A DNA stretch of 64,000 bases from Selaginella moellendorffii (lineage: Eukaryota; Streptophyta; Lycopodiopsida; Selaginellales; Selaginellaceae), in NCBI RefSeq assembly GCF_000143415.4, contig NW_003314332.1, forward strand, positions 771,863 through 835,862, in the 5' to 3' direction. The position numbers and the translations under genes were made by a program. Every line of letters starts with the position of its first letter. Position 1 is the first letter of the stretch. Below the pieces are notes generated by a model. The model searched no databases and was not told the DNA's origin. It was given only the letters and a program-made list of their open reading frames with translations. This document shows, piece after piece, positions 33,044-44,116 of this stretch.

Positions 33044-34020
33044 TGTGATAGACAAATCCCAGAGCCCCAAAAGTGGAGTTGAAAGGGTGCCATGTGATAA
33101 TGGCCGAAGTGGAAGCTAAATAAGAGTAACATGTTTGGATTTAAAGTTCCGACTTGAAAAGTCGAGAGTGGGAGTGAAATTGTCAACGAAGTGCTTAAGG
33201 AATGAGCACGAAGTGAGCAATAAGTGAGTCTCTAGAAAATGGATACAAAAAGACCAACACATGACACGTGGAAGTGTTAAGATAAACTTAAGATGGAATC
33301 TGAGATGGACCTGAAATGGAGTTTGAGATGGAGTCTAAGATGGACCCAAGATGGAGTCCTAGATGGAGTTTGAGATAAAGTTCGAGATGGACCTGAGATG
33401 GAGTTTGAGATGGACCCAAGATGGAGTCCAAGATGGAACTGAAACCGAGACCAAGACTGAGATTGAGACTAAGATTGAGACTAAGACCAAGATCGAGACT
33501 AAGACCAAGTCCGAGTCCAATTCTGAATACTAATACAAGCTATTGGGTGAAAGCCCAAAGTGATCATCCCTTGGGGGGGGGGGGTATAGGGGGTTCCAAA
33601 AGTATAGTAGGGAGAGTGTGGGGGTTGGATTCTAGTGGAACCAATTTGGGTAGGAAAGGTCAATTTAGCCTAGGAAGGTTATACCCATGTGTTGAGTGAT
33701 GATAAGAAGTACAATTTAATAGAGTTAAAATGGTATATACCATTGAATTCCATTCTTTTTTCTAATCATGACTATGTGAGTTTTGATGCGAGCCTTTTTA
33801 CTGCCATCCGCCTTTGGGTGCCCTAGCCAGGTGGCTAGAACGAGGTTCCAATGAGCCACGCCAAATATCCAAATAGGTAGTGCCACCCACACTTGGACCG
33901 GGAGCATTGACTATTCAATCTCTCGGGGGAGCTAAAGCTACCTCTTGAACAGTTCACTAAGCTACCCCACTTGTCTATCTATATTCACTTTAGCTTTGGA
34001 CTTCCCAGTGGTTATCTTGC
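33044..34020 (+). mobile_element. Degenerate LTR of the LARD family, rearranged
   Basis: Diverged copy of the LTR seen intact at 37469-39113. 33044-33705 runs in the same order: TGTGA start, conserved 5' block, 11-12-bp minisatellite (33290-33520), poly-G module (33530-33620). Then, after an unrelated insert, 33786-34020 matches another part of the LTR in the opposite orientation (compare 40590-40790). Confidence 0.7.
33290..33520. repeat. LTR minisatellite (11-12-bp units)
   Basis: Tandem ATGGAGTCCGAG / ATGGACCCGAG-like units, diverged. The sequence lacks stop codons in most frames because of its composition and should not be read as protein. Confidence 0.85.
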
Positions 34021-34386
34021 TACAAAGCATAATGTTACCAAAAAAAGGCATAAAGTTCACCTTTCTAGAAAAGTACAATAACTAGGACATCCTATTTAGG
34101 GTTTAAGATGTCCCCCAAGCTTGTGAAGCATGTAAGGCAACTTAAAAATGAGGGGGGCCCTTTGACAAGCATCACTGAAGCAGCAGAAGTGTGCAAGGAG
34201 AGCTTGATGTCACTAGTAGTAGGAGATGCTGGAGACGCAGTGTTGGAAGAATGAGATCAAGTATCCCCAGGCACAGAGGTGGTGCTAGAATAGCATGCAC
34301 ATGGTGTGGAATCACTCAGCCGTGCTTTGGACGTATCTCTGGAGCTTGCTGTGGATGTATGAGTTTCTGGGCCCATGGATTCTAGG

Positions 34387-34815
34387 TATGTCCCAGCCAC
34401 CCCAAGTCACTGGTCAACGATCGGTCAACCCTCGGCCTACTGTAAAAATGGAATATTCCTGAATATTCTCTGAAAGTCAGACCGTTGACCGAGTCAACTT
34501 CGCCTATACCATTCCATTCCACATCTCTTTCCGATTGGGACTACATTTATTTCATCTCCTAACACTAGACGTGACACCTTGGAAAACATGCGAATTGTTA
34601 TAATGGTGCCATCGATGACACATGCAACATCGATGACAATGTGACTGAAGGACCTCAGGTATGCACCAGTCACTCCAGGCCACCTCCCTCTCGAGTCAAC
34701 TATCGGTCAACGAGAAGTCAACGGTCAGAATAGAATATTCTTGAATATTCCCTAACAGTCAGATTGTTGACGGAGTCAAAGCGGCATATACCATTGGATT
34801 CCACACTTTCTTCAG
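34387..34815. repeat. Two diverged 150-bp repeat units rich in GTCAAC
   Basis: 34387-34530 and 34662-34815 share the order GGTATG..CCAG, GGTCAAC motifs, GAATATTC, TCAGA.CGTTGAC, then TATACCATT. GGTCAAC/GTTGAC (W-box-like) occurs several times in each. A third copy of the end segment lies near 33733. Confidence 0.65.
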
Positions 34816-35154
34816 GTCATCACAGTTGTGGTGAATGAAAAGCCTTGACAGGAGGACTGCCCTCAAACAGGTCTTGAGGGATGAAACAGGAATTGATACA
34901 GCCTCTGCAGTGTGTCAGACACAACCAACAGGTCCCGAGAGCGATCAGCAGTAGGAGAATCGGAACAGATGCCGAAAGACAGGTCCACTGCACCACAATC
35001 TCGTATAAGCAACACATCTTTCCGGATCTAGAGATGTCGAATAGAATCAAAAGACAGGGCTTGCTGATTCTCATCAATGAAAGAATCTCTCTAGAACCAA
35101 GAGACTGCTCTAGACCATGCCACAAAAGACTCGGTTGCCAACCTCTTGGAACTT

Positions 35155-35843
35155 GTAGCTGGCAATACCACATGGAAGAGGATGACAACAAGCCGATTCT
35201 GGAGCATGCAGTTGGGTACGTGGTTTCATTTCTTTACTATCTTACAATATATTTATTTTTCAGAACCAAAATCGGCTGGAAACCCAGGAAGGACCTGACT
35301 ATCAAGCTGATGAAGAAGAAGCCTAAGAAGGTGCCAAGGACACCACCCCTCAGACAAAGTTGCAGGCATGCGAGACTTTTTTTAACTTCTTTAACCCCCT
35401 TGAAATCCCAGAAAACGAGGAGGAGATTGATCCTGAAGAGGTACGATCTTTTATCATCTCTTCTAAAAGGTGTGCATAACTTCTTTCTTTAGGCCGAGGA
35501 GCTTCACATGGAACAAGACTATGACGTGGGGTAAGAACTATAGTCGGGATCAAAGTTTCGCAACCATGCTAACAACAACCTGAATTTGCAGTGCCACAAT
35601 TTGCGACAAGATTGTTCCTCATGCCATCTCGTGGTTCACTAGCAAAGCAGTGGAATTTGATGATGAGGCGGGAGACGATGAGGAAGATGAAGATGAGGAC
35701 GACAAGGTGACTGATGATAAGGAGGAATTTGATGCTAAGGTACATCACTTGGGTTTTTCCCTTCCCTTACTCATTACTTTAATTCGTTTCCTGTCAGGAG
35801 GAAGCCAAGCAAACCATGCCAAAGCTGAGCAGTAATCCTTTTT
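35155..35843 (+). pseudogene. NAP1 (nucleosome assembly protein 1) gene fragment
   Basis: 3' half of a NAP1 histone-chaperone gene, still with introns. Pieces in order: YHMEEDDNKPILEHAVG, intron, GWKPRKDLTIKLMKKKPKK, ACETFFNFFNPLEIPENEEE, intron, AEELHMEQDYDVG, intron, ICDKIVPHAISWFTSKAVEF followed by the usual acidic tail, ending near 35843. One base is missing after KKKPKK (near 35330), shifting the frame before FFNFF. The 5' half is absent and LTR sequence follows directly. A genomic gene fragment, not a processed retrocopy. Confidence 0.82.
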
Positions 35844-35889
35844 GATCCTGTCCTTGCTTCTGAATAGTTCCTTGTTTCTGGTCTTTGGC

Positions 35890-36095
35890 AGGAGTACCTT
35901 GAGGTGTTGGTCATGGGATCGGACACGTGGAGCACTTGGACCAAGGGCAAAGGTTGAGTGGCATGGATGCCATTCTCAGGGCTGGCAAGCCCCAAGTCCT
36001 AACTGGGACTTATGGAGGTTGTGAATGAGACTCCTCCAAGTGGTCGGAGGTGCAATTAAGTGACTAAAGTAAAATGGAAAAATTAGTCGCTTACA
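35890..36095 (+). mobile_element. 3' end of a LARD-family LTR
   Basis: About 205 bp matching the last part of the LTR at 37469-39113 (GTACCTTGAGGTG... to GTCGCTTACA). No primer-binding site follows, so this is a solo or truncated copy. It is joined directly to the NAP1 fragment. Confidence 0.75.
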
Positions 36096-36289
36096 ATTTA
36101 CTACCATGACACTAAGCTCGAAATATGTCACGTGACTCTTACTTTGAAAAACCACTAAAAACGACACATATTACATGGCATGAATAGTGTGCCACGTGTC
36201 ATCTGCTCCTAGAAGTCGTCTAGTGACACTCAAAAAAAAATAAGTAAGAAAAAATGACCACTTTTTCATTATTGATATTGCAGGAGTCG

Positions 36290-36500
36290 CACCACTTCCA
36301 GATTCTAAGCTCGAACACTAATACATGCTGTGGGGTGAAAGCCCAGAGCGTGTGTCTTCCAACGGGGGGGGAGGGGGGGGGGGGGGGCTGTGGGGGGTTC
36401 CAAAAGTATAGTAGGGATAGTGTGGGTGTTGGAGGAGTTGGGTAGCTGAGGTGGAGTCTGAGTTGAACTCGGACTCCGAGTCCGGGTCCAAATCCGGGCG
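36290..36500 (+). repeat. Poly-G LTR module in a different sequence context
   Basis: Contains the block GGTGAAAGCCCA, a G-rich run (about 36364-36390) and TTCCAAAAGTATAGTAGGGA that also occurs in the LARD LTRs and in the gypsy LTR at 60050-61160, followed by a short stretch of the GAGTCCGAG type. Confidence 0.7.
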
Positions 36501-37468
36501 AGCGAGTGCTCTTCACGTGGTATACTGCGTGCGGGGCAAGCTCAAAGTGGGCTTTGGCTTCTAGCTTTGGCTCATGGCTCTGCTTTTGCTACCTGCAACA
36601 TCACACTCCCTGCTCGCCCCCACAATGCGCATTGGGATGGGTCCTGGTGAAAGCCGGGAGACTCGGATCTTTGCGTGCGGTGGTGGTGGGCTAGCTAGCA
36701 GTTAATCCTCCTGATGTGGGGTGGTGTGTGTCTTTGGTAGAGGGCTGCACACCTATTGCTGTGGTGCAACACATGTGCTTGTGATGGGTCCTGGCCAATG
36801 CTTCGGCAGAACCGGGAGACTCGGACGACCAACATGTGTGGTGCGCCACAGCTCGGGCTAGCCTCTCGCTTTTGTGTGTGTTTTGGGGCAGTGGGGTGTT
36901 CTCACCCCCTCCCAAGCACACACCCCTTGCTGTGCTGTAACCATTGAGTCCAGATCCGGGCGGGCAAAATTCCCTTGTGTTTGAACGTGGGTGAGCTCAG
37001 TCGCATGGGGGCTTAGTTGGTGCTTCACAGCCAGGGAAGTGACACTCTAGACATCTACCCTTTTGTCAAAAATGCATGTGACGGGGGAGCAAGAAGTCAC
37101 ATGCTCTATGCTATTGAGCGACCTTTTGGAATCTCGGGCAGGGGATGTATTTCTACCTACTATCGATCGCTCCATAGCACAAGAGCATGTAACTTCTTGC
37201 TCCCTCCGTCACATGCATTTTAACAAAGGTTTGCTCCTCTTGTTGTCCCTGATGGGTGATGGCTCCACTTACTTGTGATGCTGAATGAACTGATGTTCCT
37301 GGTGTGACCACCAAGTCCGGATCCGGGCGGGCAATTCCCTTGTCTTGAACTTGGGTGAGCTCAGTCGCATGGGGGCAGCTGGGTTCTGAGGTTCTGAGCT
37401 CAGTTGCATGGGGGCTTGGTGGGGAGCTGGGTTCTGAGGTGACTAATGCAAAACATGTATGTGCCTGC
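36501..37468. other. Repeat-rich spacer
   Basis: No gene seen. It contains a 60-bp direct repeat (36949-37011 and 37311-37380: GATCCGGGCGGGCAA...CAGTCGCATGGGGGC), a second pair of related units (36640-36690, 36784-36840: GATGGGTCCTGG...GGGAGACTCGGA), and the foldback described separately. Confidence 0.6.
37063..37228. repeat. Foldback (MITE-like) inverted repeat
   Basis: Arms 37063-37122 and 37163-37228 are near-perfect reverse complements (for example AAAATGCATGTGACGG against CCGTCACATGCATTTT, and GCAAGAAGT against ACTTCTTGC), with a loop of about 40 bp. Small non-autonomous DNA element or hairpin. Confidence 0.75.
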
Positions 37469-39113
37469 TGTGAAACACAAAATCCCTAGGCCCCAAAGTG
37501 GAGCCGAAAGGGCACCATGTGGTAGTGGCCGAAGCGAAAGCCAAACGAGCGTAACATGTTTGGACTAAAAGCTCCGACTTGAAAAGGTCGAGAGTGGGTG
37601 TGGAACTCCCAACGAAGTGCTCAAGGAATGAGCACAAAGCAGGCAATAAGCGAGGCTCCAAAAAGGGACCCAAAAGGACCAACACATGACACATGGAAGT
37701 GTCCAAGATGGACCCGAGTTGGGGTCCAAAGTGGAGTCCAAAGTGGAGTCCGAGATGGATCCGAGTTGGAGTCCGAATTGGAGTCCGAGAAGGACCCCGA
37801 GATGGAGTCCGAGATGGAGTCCGAGATGGACTTGAGATGGACTCGAGATGGAGTCCGAGGTGGAGTCCAAGATGGAGTCTGAGATGGAGTCCGAGATGGA
37901 CCCGAGATGGAGTCCGAGATGGACCCGAGATGGAGTCCAAAGTCGAGACCGAGACCAAGACCAAGACTGGGACCAAGACCGGGGCCGAGACCGGGACCGA
38001 GACCGGGGCCGAGACCGAGCCCAAGCCCGAGTCCGAGCCCGAGTCCGAGTCCGAGTCCGAGTCCGAGTCTGAGTCCGAGTCCGAGTCTGAGTCCGAGTCC
38101 AAGTCCGAGTCCGAGTTCGAGTCTGAGAGGGTGAAAGCCTAAAGCGTTTGTCTCCCAGACCCTGGGGGGTTTGGTGAGCTCCAAAAGTATAGTGAGGGGG
38201 AGGACTGCAGTGGAACCAGTTTGGCCAGGAAAGGCCAGTTTGGCCCAGGAAGGTCGGACCCAATGTTGGGTGATAAGTTGCCCACTGGGAAGTCCAAGAC
38301 TAAAGTGAACACGGACCAACAAGCGGGGTAGCTTGGTGAAGTGTTCAAGAGCCGGCTCTAGTTCCCCTGGGAGATCGACTAGCCGATGCTCCCAGTCCAA
38401 GTGTGGGTGGCACTACCTACTTGGATACCTGTCGTGGCTCAACGGAACCTCGCTCTAAGCCCATGGCTAGAGCACATAAAGGCAAAAGGCAGGGAGAGTA
38501 CCCATGAAGCTTGCGTAAGACCACGGTGTTCCGAAATGTTGTCCCAAAGTCCCAAACGGTGAAAGGGAAGAGGATTAGGCCTCTAATGCAGTGACCAAGG
38601 ATACGGTCACATGGTGAGGAAGTCCCAAAGGATAGTGGGACTTAGCGGTCGGGCCTGCGGGCCTTGATCCAGTGGCAGTCTTGGCAAACACGACCATGGA
38701 CTAAAAGGGACTTGGTGGGGACTGGAAAAGAGTTGTCGGGGAAGGCTATTCCCCATGTCTGTGGGCATCCTAAGGATGTTGAGGAGTAGATCTGGGATGA
38801 TCACTCATGGACGGATGGCCCAGTCTTTGAGAGACGGGACTATGATGCAGGTGGCATTAGACCACTGACGTGACCAAGGTGAATGGGCATGGCCTTAGCA
38901 TAATGGGCCGATATGTCGGGGGTACCTTGGGGTGTCGGTCATGGGATCGGACACGTGGAGCACTTGGACCAAGTGCAAATGTGGATGCCATTCTCGGGGC
39001 TAGCAAGCCCCAAGCCCTAACTGGGACTTATGGAGGTTGTGAATGAGACTCCTCCAAGTGGTCGGAGGTGTGGTTAAATGACTAGAGTAAAATGGAAAAA
39101 TTAGTCGCTTACA
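37469..39113 (+). mobile_element. 5' LTR of the older LARD element
   Basis: Long terminal repeat, 1.65 kb, starting TGTGAAACAC and ending GTCGCTTACA. Internal order: conserved 5' block, minisatellite (37700-38130), poly-G-type module, conserved 3' part. It is followed at 39114 by ATTTGGTATTGGAGCTGGTC, the methionine-tRNA type primer-binding site. Confidence 0.85.
37700..38130. repeat. LTR minisatellite
   Basis: About 36 units of ATGGAGTCCGAG and variants, grading into GAGTCC and GACCGA units at the 3' end. Confidence 0.9.
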
Positions 39114-39948
39114 ATTTGGTATTGGAGCTGGTCCTTAGTCCGACTATTATTGGTGCTCAAGTATATCACCACTTGTATTGAAATTGGAAGGTCCTAGGGA
39201 TGGACCTATCCTTGAGGAGTAGCATGTCGAGAGGACATAGCTCTCCACTCAAGTTAATGTGTGAACTTGTGTGCAATGTGGTGGATAGAAAGGGGCCAAT
39301 AATGGAACGACTTTGGGATCTTGGGAACAGTATAAGGTTTTCCTCGGAGAGTTGAGGATGTGATCCAGATGAACATTTGATTTAGCAAACTGGCTAATGT
39401 AGTTGTGGTAAACAACTATAGTTGGGATCACGGGGAAGATGTAGACTCAAAAACAATAAAGGAGTCACAAGATTAACCTCATATAGTGAGGCTGGTGCTC
39501 ATGAAATTGAGACAAGAATTAATGACCGTGAAAGGTCAAATACGGATGAGGACACGAGTCCTTGAAATGGTGGCGGCTATCTTTTATAAATGCGGGAACA
39601 AACCCAAGGAGTTGGGGGTGTGCTCAAAGAATGAGTTGGTATTCTCATCACATGGACAACTGGTCATAAGGGGCAAAAGATTGCCCCCAGAGAACAAAAT
39701 CAAGTGTTGAAGTAACACTTGCAAAGATGGTCCTTGTGAGTAGGACATGAATACAAGAGTTGTATTCTAGTGAGCTGGCACCTCAAAAGTAGGACTTCTT
39801 GGGTCGTCGGATTAGCAAAGTCCAAAATGTCTGATGACTCTAATAGAGTCAAGGAATAATCCTAAGGGATTGATGGAAGCATTTAGACTGAAGTGTGTGG
39901 TGCCCTATGAAGGATGGGGAGGATCTTAAGATCCAAGTATGAGAACAG
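39114..39948 (+). mobile_element. Internal region of the older LARD (first part)
   Basis: Begins with the primer-binding site and is colinear with the reverse complement of 56575-57400. Ends in GAGAACAG, directly followed by the end of the inverted younger copy. No coding motif. Confidence 0.8.
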
Positions 39949-40899
39949 TGTAAGCGACTAAATTTTCCATTTTAGTTTAGCCACTTAACGACACTCCTGA
40001 CCATTTGGAGGAGTCTCATTCACAACCTCCATAAGTCCCAGTTAGGACTTGGGGCTTGCTAGCTCTGAGAATGGCATCCATGCCACTCAACCTTTGCACT
40101 TGGTCCAAGTGCTCCACGTGTCCGATCCCATGACCGACACCCCAAGGTACCACCGACATACTAGCTTGTTATGCTAGGCCATGCCCATTCACCTTGGTCA
40201 CACCGATGGTTTAATGCGACCTACATCATAGTCCCATCTCTCAAAGACTGGGCCATCCGTCCATGAGTGATCACTCTAGATCCACTCCTTAGCATCCTTA
40301 GGATGCCCGCAGACATGGGGAATAGCCTTCCCCGACAACTCTTTTCCAGTCCCCACCAAGTCCCTTTTAGTCCGTGGCTGTGTTCGCCAACACTGCCACT
40401 GGATCAAGGCCCGCAGGCCCGACCACTAAGTCCCACTATCCTTTGGGACTTCCTCACCATGTAACCGTATCCTTGGTCACTGCATTAGAGGTCTGCTTCT
40501 CTTCCCTTTCACCGTTTGGGACTTTGGGGCAACATTTCGGAACACCGTGGCCTTACGCAAGCCTTATGGGTCCTCTCCCCGCCTTTCGCCTTTTGGTGCT
40601 CTAGCCATGGGCTTAGAGCGAGGTCCCGTTGAGCCACACTAGGTATCCAAGTAGGTAGTGCCACCCACACTTGGACTGGGAGCATCGGCCAGTCGATCTC
40701 CCAGGGGAACTAGAGCCGGCTCTTGAACGCTTCACCAAGCTACCCCGTTTGTCGGTCTGTGTTCACTCTAGTCTTGGACTTTCCAGTGGTCAGTTCATCA
40801 CCCAACACTGGCTATGGCCTTCCTGGACCAAACTGGTCCTTTCTGAGCCAAACTGGCCCTTCTTGGCCAAACTAGCTCCACTGGGCTCCAACCCCCACA
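39949..40899 (-). mobile_element. 3' LTR of the younger LARD, distal piece
   Basis: Matches 57401-58350 almost throughout in the same (minus) orientation. Breaks off at CCCCCACA, where the 11.3-kb insertion begins; the LTR resumes at 52156. Confidence 0.85.
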
Positions 40900-40900
40900 A

Positions 40901-40923
40901 GCTCTATTTGGTTAAAGTGGGAA
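40901..40923 (+). repeat. Left terminal inverted repeat
   Basis: Pairs with 52131-52153. Begins GCTCTATTTGGTTAAAGTGG; the partner has C instead of G at the tenth base. Confidence 0.78.
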
Positions 40924-41340
40924 TTGTCATTATCCCACTTGTAAAATAAGGTTTCCAAACCTTTATATAGTATATAAATATAACAAAATTCAACTGCATT
41001 GAGGTACATGCCATTTTATTTTAAACAAGGAAATGTCTACTCAATCACTTCTCCTCCCCCTGCCACTGCTTCACCTCTCTCTTCTCCTTGTCATCGTCGT
41101 CCAATTTCTTTCCATCCTTTTAATATTGGCTCAGTTGCTCCGAGTCTAGGTGGAGCCCAAGTCCCCATTCAATCTTTACTTTCCCCTTATTAATAAAACA
41201 ACTTCGTAGACTTCCAATAACATGCTGTAACACTTCTAGTATAATGCAAATCCTCTCAAAGAATTGTCTTTTAATATTAATACAATGGCATGGAACCCCA
41301 TGCCATAATAAGTTACATTTTTAAATAAATACATGCCATC

Positions 41341-42225
41341 TTAGACTATTATTTTTTGCCTCCAACGCCTATACAATAATCTTGGAATTTCATCACTCTC
41401 CACACTATCAGGATTTAAACCCAATAGTAATGCCATCTCTTCTCTAATACGTCCACGCTCATGTTCAGTGGTCGAAGAACCCATCCGGTTGAGCAGATTA
41501 TGGAGATGCAGATAGTGCTTGGCTAGACAATATACATGCCATAAATGATGACTGGTGTCTGTCCGATCAAATGGCTTCTGATATACCGTTCCATTTGCCA
41601 TTTGGTTGATTTCTGCAGCCACCTCCTGGACTGGCCGGTTCTCTATCACCATTGCTCCAAGCCGTTTTGCAAGGTCCCCTAGAACATACGGTTTCTTCTC
41701 CCTAGTTTCCATACTGCAAGAGATGGGGTGCACTGCATATGTGTGCGTGTTCGCTGCAGTTTTAATCGGCGAGTCATCGATGATGAGGATTTCACTTGAC
41801 CTAGTAGTCTGGTTCATCACTACAGCCTCTGGCTTGACGAAGATGGGCTTGCTACCCCTCACATGGACCATAGTCAAGCAATCCTCCTGCGTTAGGAGAA
41901 AGTCAAATGGTAATATTACTCGCGTCTGATCGTGCATCATCTGTAGCAACGTTAATGCATTGTGGCGCATCATGGATGTCCAAACTCCCAATTGCAAATT
42001 GAACCCAGCCCTCTGTTTTAAGTGTCGCATGGTCATTATTAGATCCCGCAGTTTCTCCCGTGTGATTAATGTGAATGTGTCTCTTTTGACCAACTTGCGA
42101 CCGCAGGCTTTGGAGGGTGCAGTGACATTCGAGGACGAGCCACACTCATGGGAGAAAAGGACACCGTTCAGATCAAAAACGATACAGTACTTTCGCTGTG
42201 ACTCTGAAATGAAATGTGTCAGCAT
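41341..42225 (-). CDS. FCP1/SCP-like (NIF-type) HAD phosphatase domain
   Basis: The domain resembles NLI-interacting-factor-type phosphatases, which remove phosphate from Ser residues such as those of the RNA polymerase II tail. Features: CIVFDLNGVLF (HAD motif I, with Asn at the position of the usual second Asp, as in several plant members), LGVWTSMMRHNA (motif II with Thr/Ser) and SEILIIDDSP (motif III/IV). The C-terminal 90 residues are charged and unassigned. An acceptor before ESQRKYC (near 42207) suits a preceding exon ending in NIVDG, so this may be the last exon of the larger gene upstream rather than a separate gene. It lies inside the 11.3-kb element. Confidence 0.65.
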   Translation of the reverse strand: MLTHFISESQRKYCIVFDLNGVLFSHECGSSSNVTAPSKACGRKLVKRDTFTLITREKLRDLIMTMRHLKQRAGFNLQLGVWTSMMRHNALTLLQMMHDQTRVILPFDFLLTQEDCLTMVHVRGSKPIFVKPEAVVMNQTTRSSEILIIDDSPIKTAANTHTYAVHPISCSMETREKKPYVLGDLAKRLGAMVIENRPVQEVAAEINQMANGTVYQKPFDRTDTSHHLWHVYCLAKHYLHLHNLLNRMGSSTTEHERGRIREEMALLLGLNPDSVESDEIPRLLYRRWRQKIIV

Positions 42226-42253
42226 AAAAAATGGTACAAGTCAATTTTACCAT

Positions 42254-44116
42254 CTACAATATTAGCGAATGGTGCTCCCGATGGTCGTTCAAAGGGTTTT
42301 GGTCAAGGAAACGTGAAGGGCGGAAATACTCTCCTCTACAATGTGGGGTCAATTGCATCCGATGGCATGTGGGCACATGCCATTTCAGCTGTAGACTCTG
42401 GTACAACTGGCTCAATAGTGGCATGGGGTGGTTCCGATGGCGTGTGATCACACGCCATTTCAGCTGGTGCCTCCGTTGGTAAAGTGGACATGACCGAACA
42501 GGCAGAAGGGGCGGTGTAGGGAGGTTCCAACGGCACGTAGTCAGATGATTGGGCACACGTTGAGTCCGTTGGAAATGAGGATACGACCGGCTCGGCGGCT
42601 GGGGCGGCCTCATGCGGGTCCAATGGCGCCTGGTCACCGTCAGTTGGATACGTGGACAAGATTGACTCAGTGGTATGGGCAGCATCAAGTGGAGCGTGGT
42701 CAGCTTGCTTGGCGTTGATATGGATAGTAGCCTCCACCAGCTCTGATGACTCTTGCAGGCAAGTAGAGTCCACTGGCGGATCCATATGCATGTCCAAATA
42801 TCTCCCTTCGATTGAGATGGTATCCTCCCTACTGGCTACTAAAAACAAACTCATTAGCACATTGAATCGACTATACTGTATTTACCATCAACTGCTATTG
42901 AGGAACTAGGACCGATATCACTTGGGCGCACTGCTGATTCTAAAGGATTGGACATACGTTTCGACCCTTGCTTGGCACTATCCTTCCTCGACACTAAAGG
43001 CTAGAGTTTGTATCTTAATTCAACTGAATAATCTCTACTTACCATTTGCTTTGCAACCTACATGGACAATGTTAGAAATGGTAAAAGGTTAGGAATGGAT
43101 GTACTATTATTTACCTGATGGTTTGTCTTGTATGACCTTCCTCCGCTGCTCTTTGGCCACCTCAAGCTGGCCATCGTCGTCATCATCGTCGTCGTCGTTA
43201 TTGTGATCGTCACCATTGTGAGGACCATCCAAGTCCTCTTCGTCCTCCTCTTCTTCATCTTCCTCTTCTTTGTCCTCCTCTTCGTCCTTCTGCTCTTCCT
43301 GCTCATTATCTTTCTCTGGCTCCTCATCCCCCTCCTGCATTTCTTCCATAGGCTGCTCAGGCTGGATGGCTTGTTCTTCCAGGACCATCTTGGGAAAATC
43401 ATCTGGCCGAGTCTCCATTTCAAAATACAAGACATCCATAGCCTGTTTTAGTGCGTGACCTAGGACCGTATCCTCACCCGACTGTCTTAACATGGTTTCT
43501 GCACGTTCTTGCACCCTTCGAAAACGACGAGATGAGAAAAACGTGGCCCTGACTTGAAAAGCATCCCTCATCCATTGTACCTCTCCATTGAGATTGGGGA
43601 AGGGGAGTCCGCCATAGGAATCTGAGTCAGGAGGTGGTGACCGCGAGGCATTACCTATCATCTTTTCGTTGCCCTTCTTCCTTTTCGAATCAAACGCCTC
43701 TGATCCCGACGACTGTCCAACGTGCTTTCGCTTTTTATGACCACTGTCAGTTTGAGCTTGGCTGGTGCTTGCGTGTTTTGCCTTTGAAGAAGTGTCTCCT
43801 GCAAGGAATGGCATGAGACCACATGCCATTGCAAATATAATTTGTACCTCCTTTTTTCCTATTGCTTGTCTGTTTGTCCTTCTTCGACGCGCCACCAGTG
43901 CGCTTTTCAGTCCTCGTGTCTGAATATTCACAACGATCTATAATCAAAATGGCGTGAGGCCTCACATGACCTTACCTTGTGCAGGTTGTGAGCTCGGCCC
44001 AACAGTAGCTGTTAACGCCATTTCAGCATCTGGGGGTGGCCACGCTCCTGCATACAGAGCTTGTGAGATAACATTTAAATTTAAAGTGCGTACTCACCAG
44101 GTTCGCAGAGAAGATA
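42254..44116 (-). CDS. Acidic, low-complexity exons (probably the same gene as 44117-46887)
   Basis: Series of spliced exons downstream of the ParB-like part. In order: YLLCEPG (44116-44098), AWPPPDAEMALTATVG, DTRTEKRTGGASKKDKQTS, then a large exon from 43803 with GLPFPNLNGEVQWMRDAFQV and a Glu/Asp-rich run (about 43150-43330), two small exons (near 43075 and 43000-42900), and a Ser/Thr/Pro-rich exon (42840-42340) with MACDHTPSEPP and MACAHMPSDAI. These last two peptides are palindrome copies used as coding sequence. Introns of about 50 nt contain palindromes just before the 3' splice site. Phases agree with both neighbours. Function unknown. Confidence 0.5.

Noticed and set aside
43128-43451. 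Plus-strand frame rich in Val/Ile/Leu that looks like a membrane protein
   Set aside because: Antisense of the Asp/Glu-rich exon; GAC/GAT/GAG codons read backwards give hydrophobic residues.
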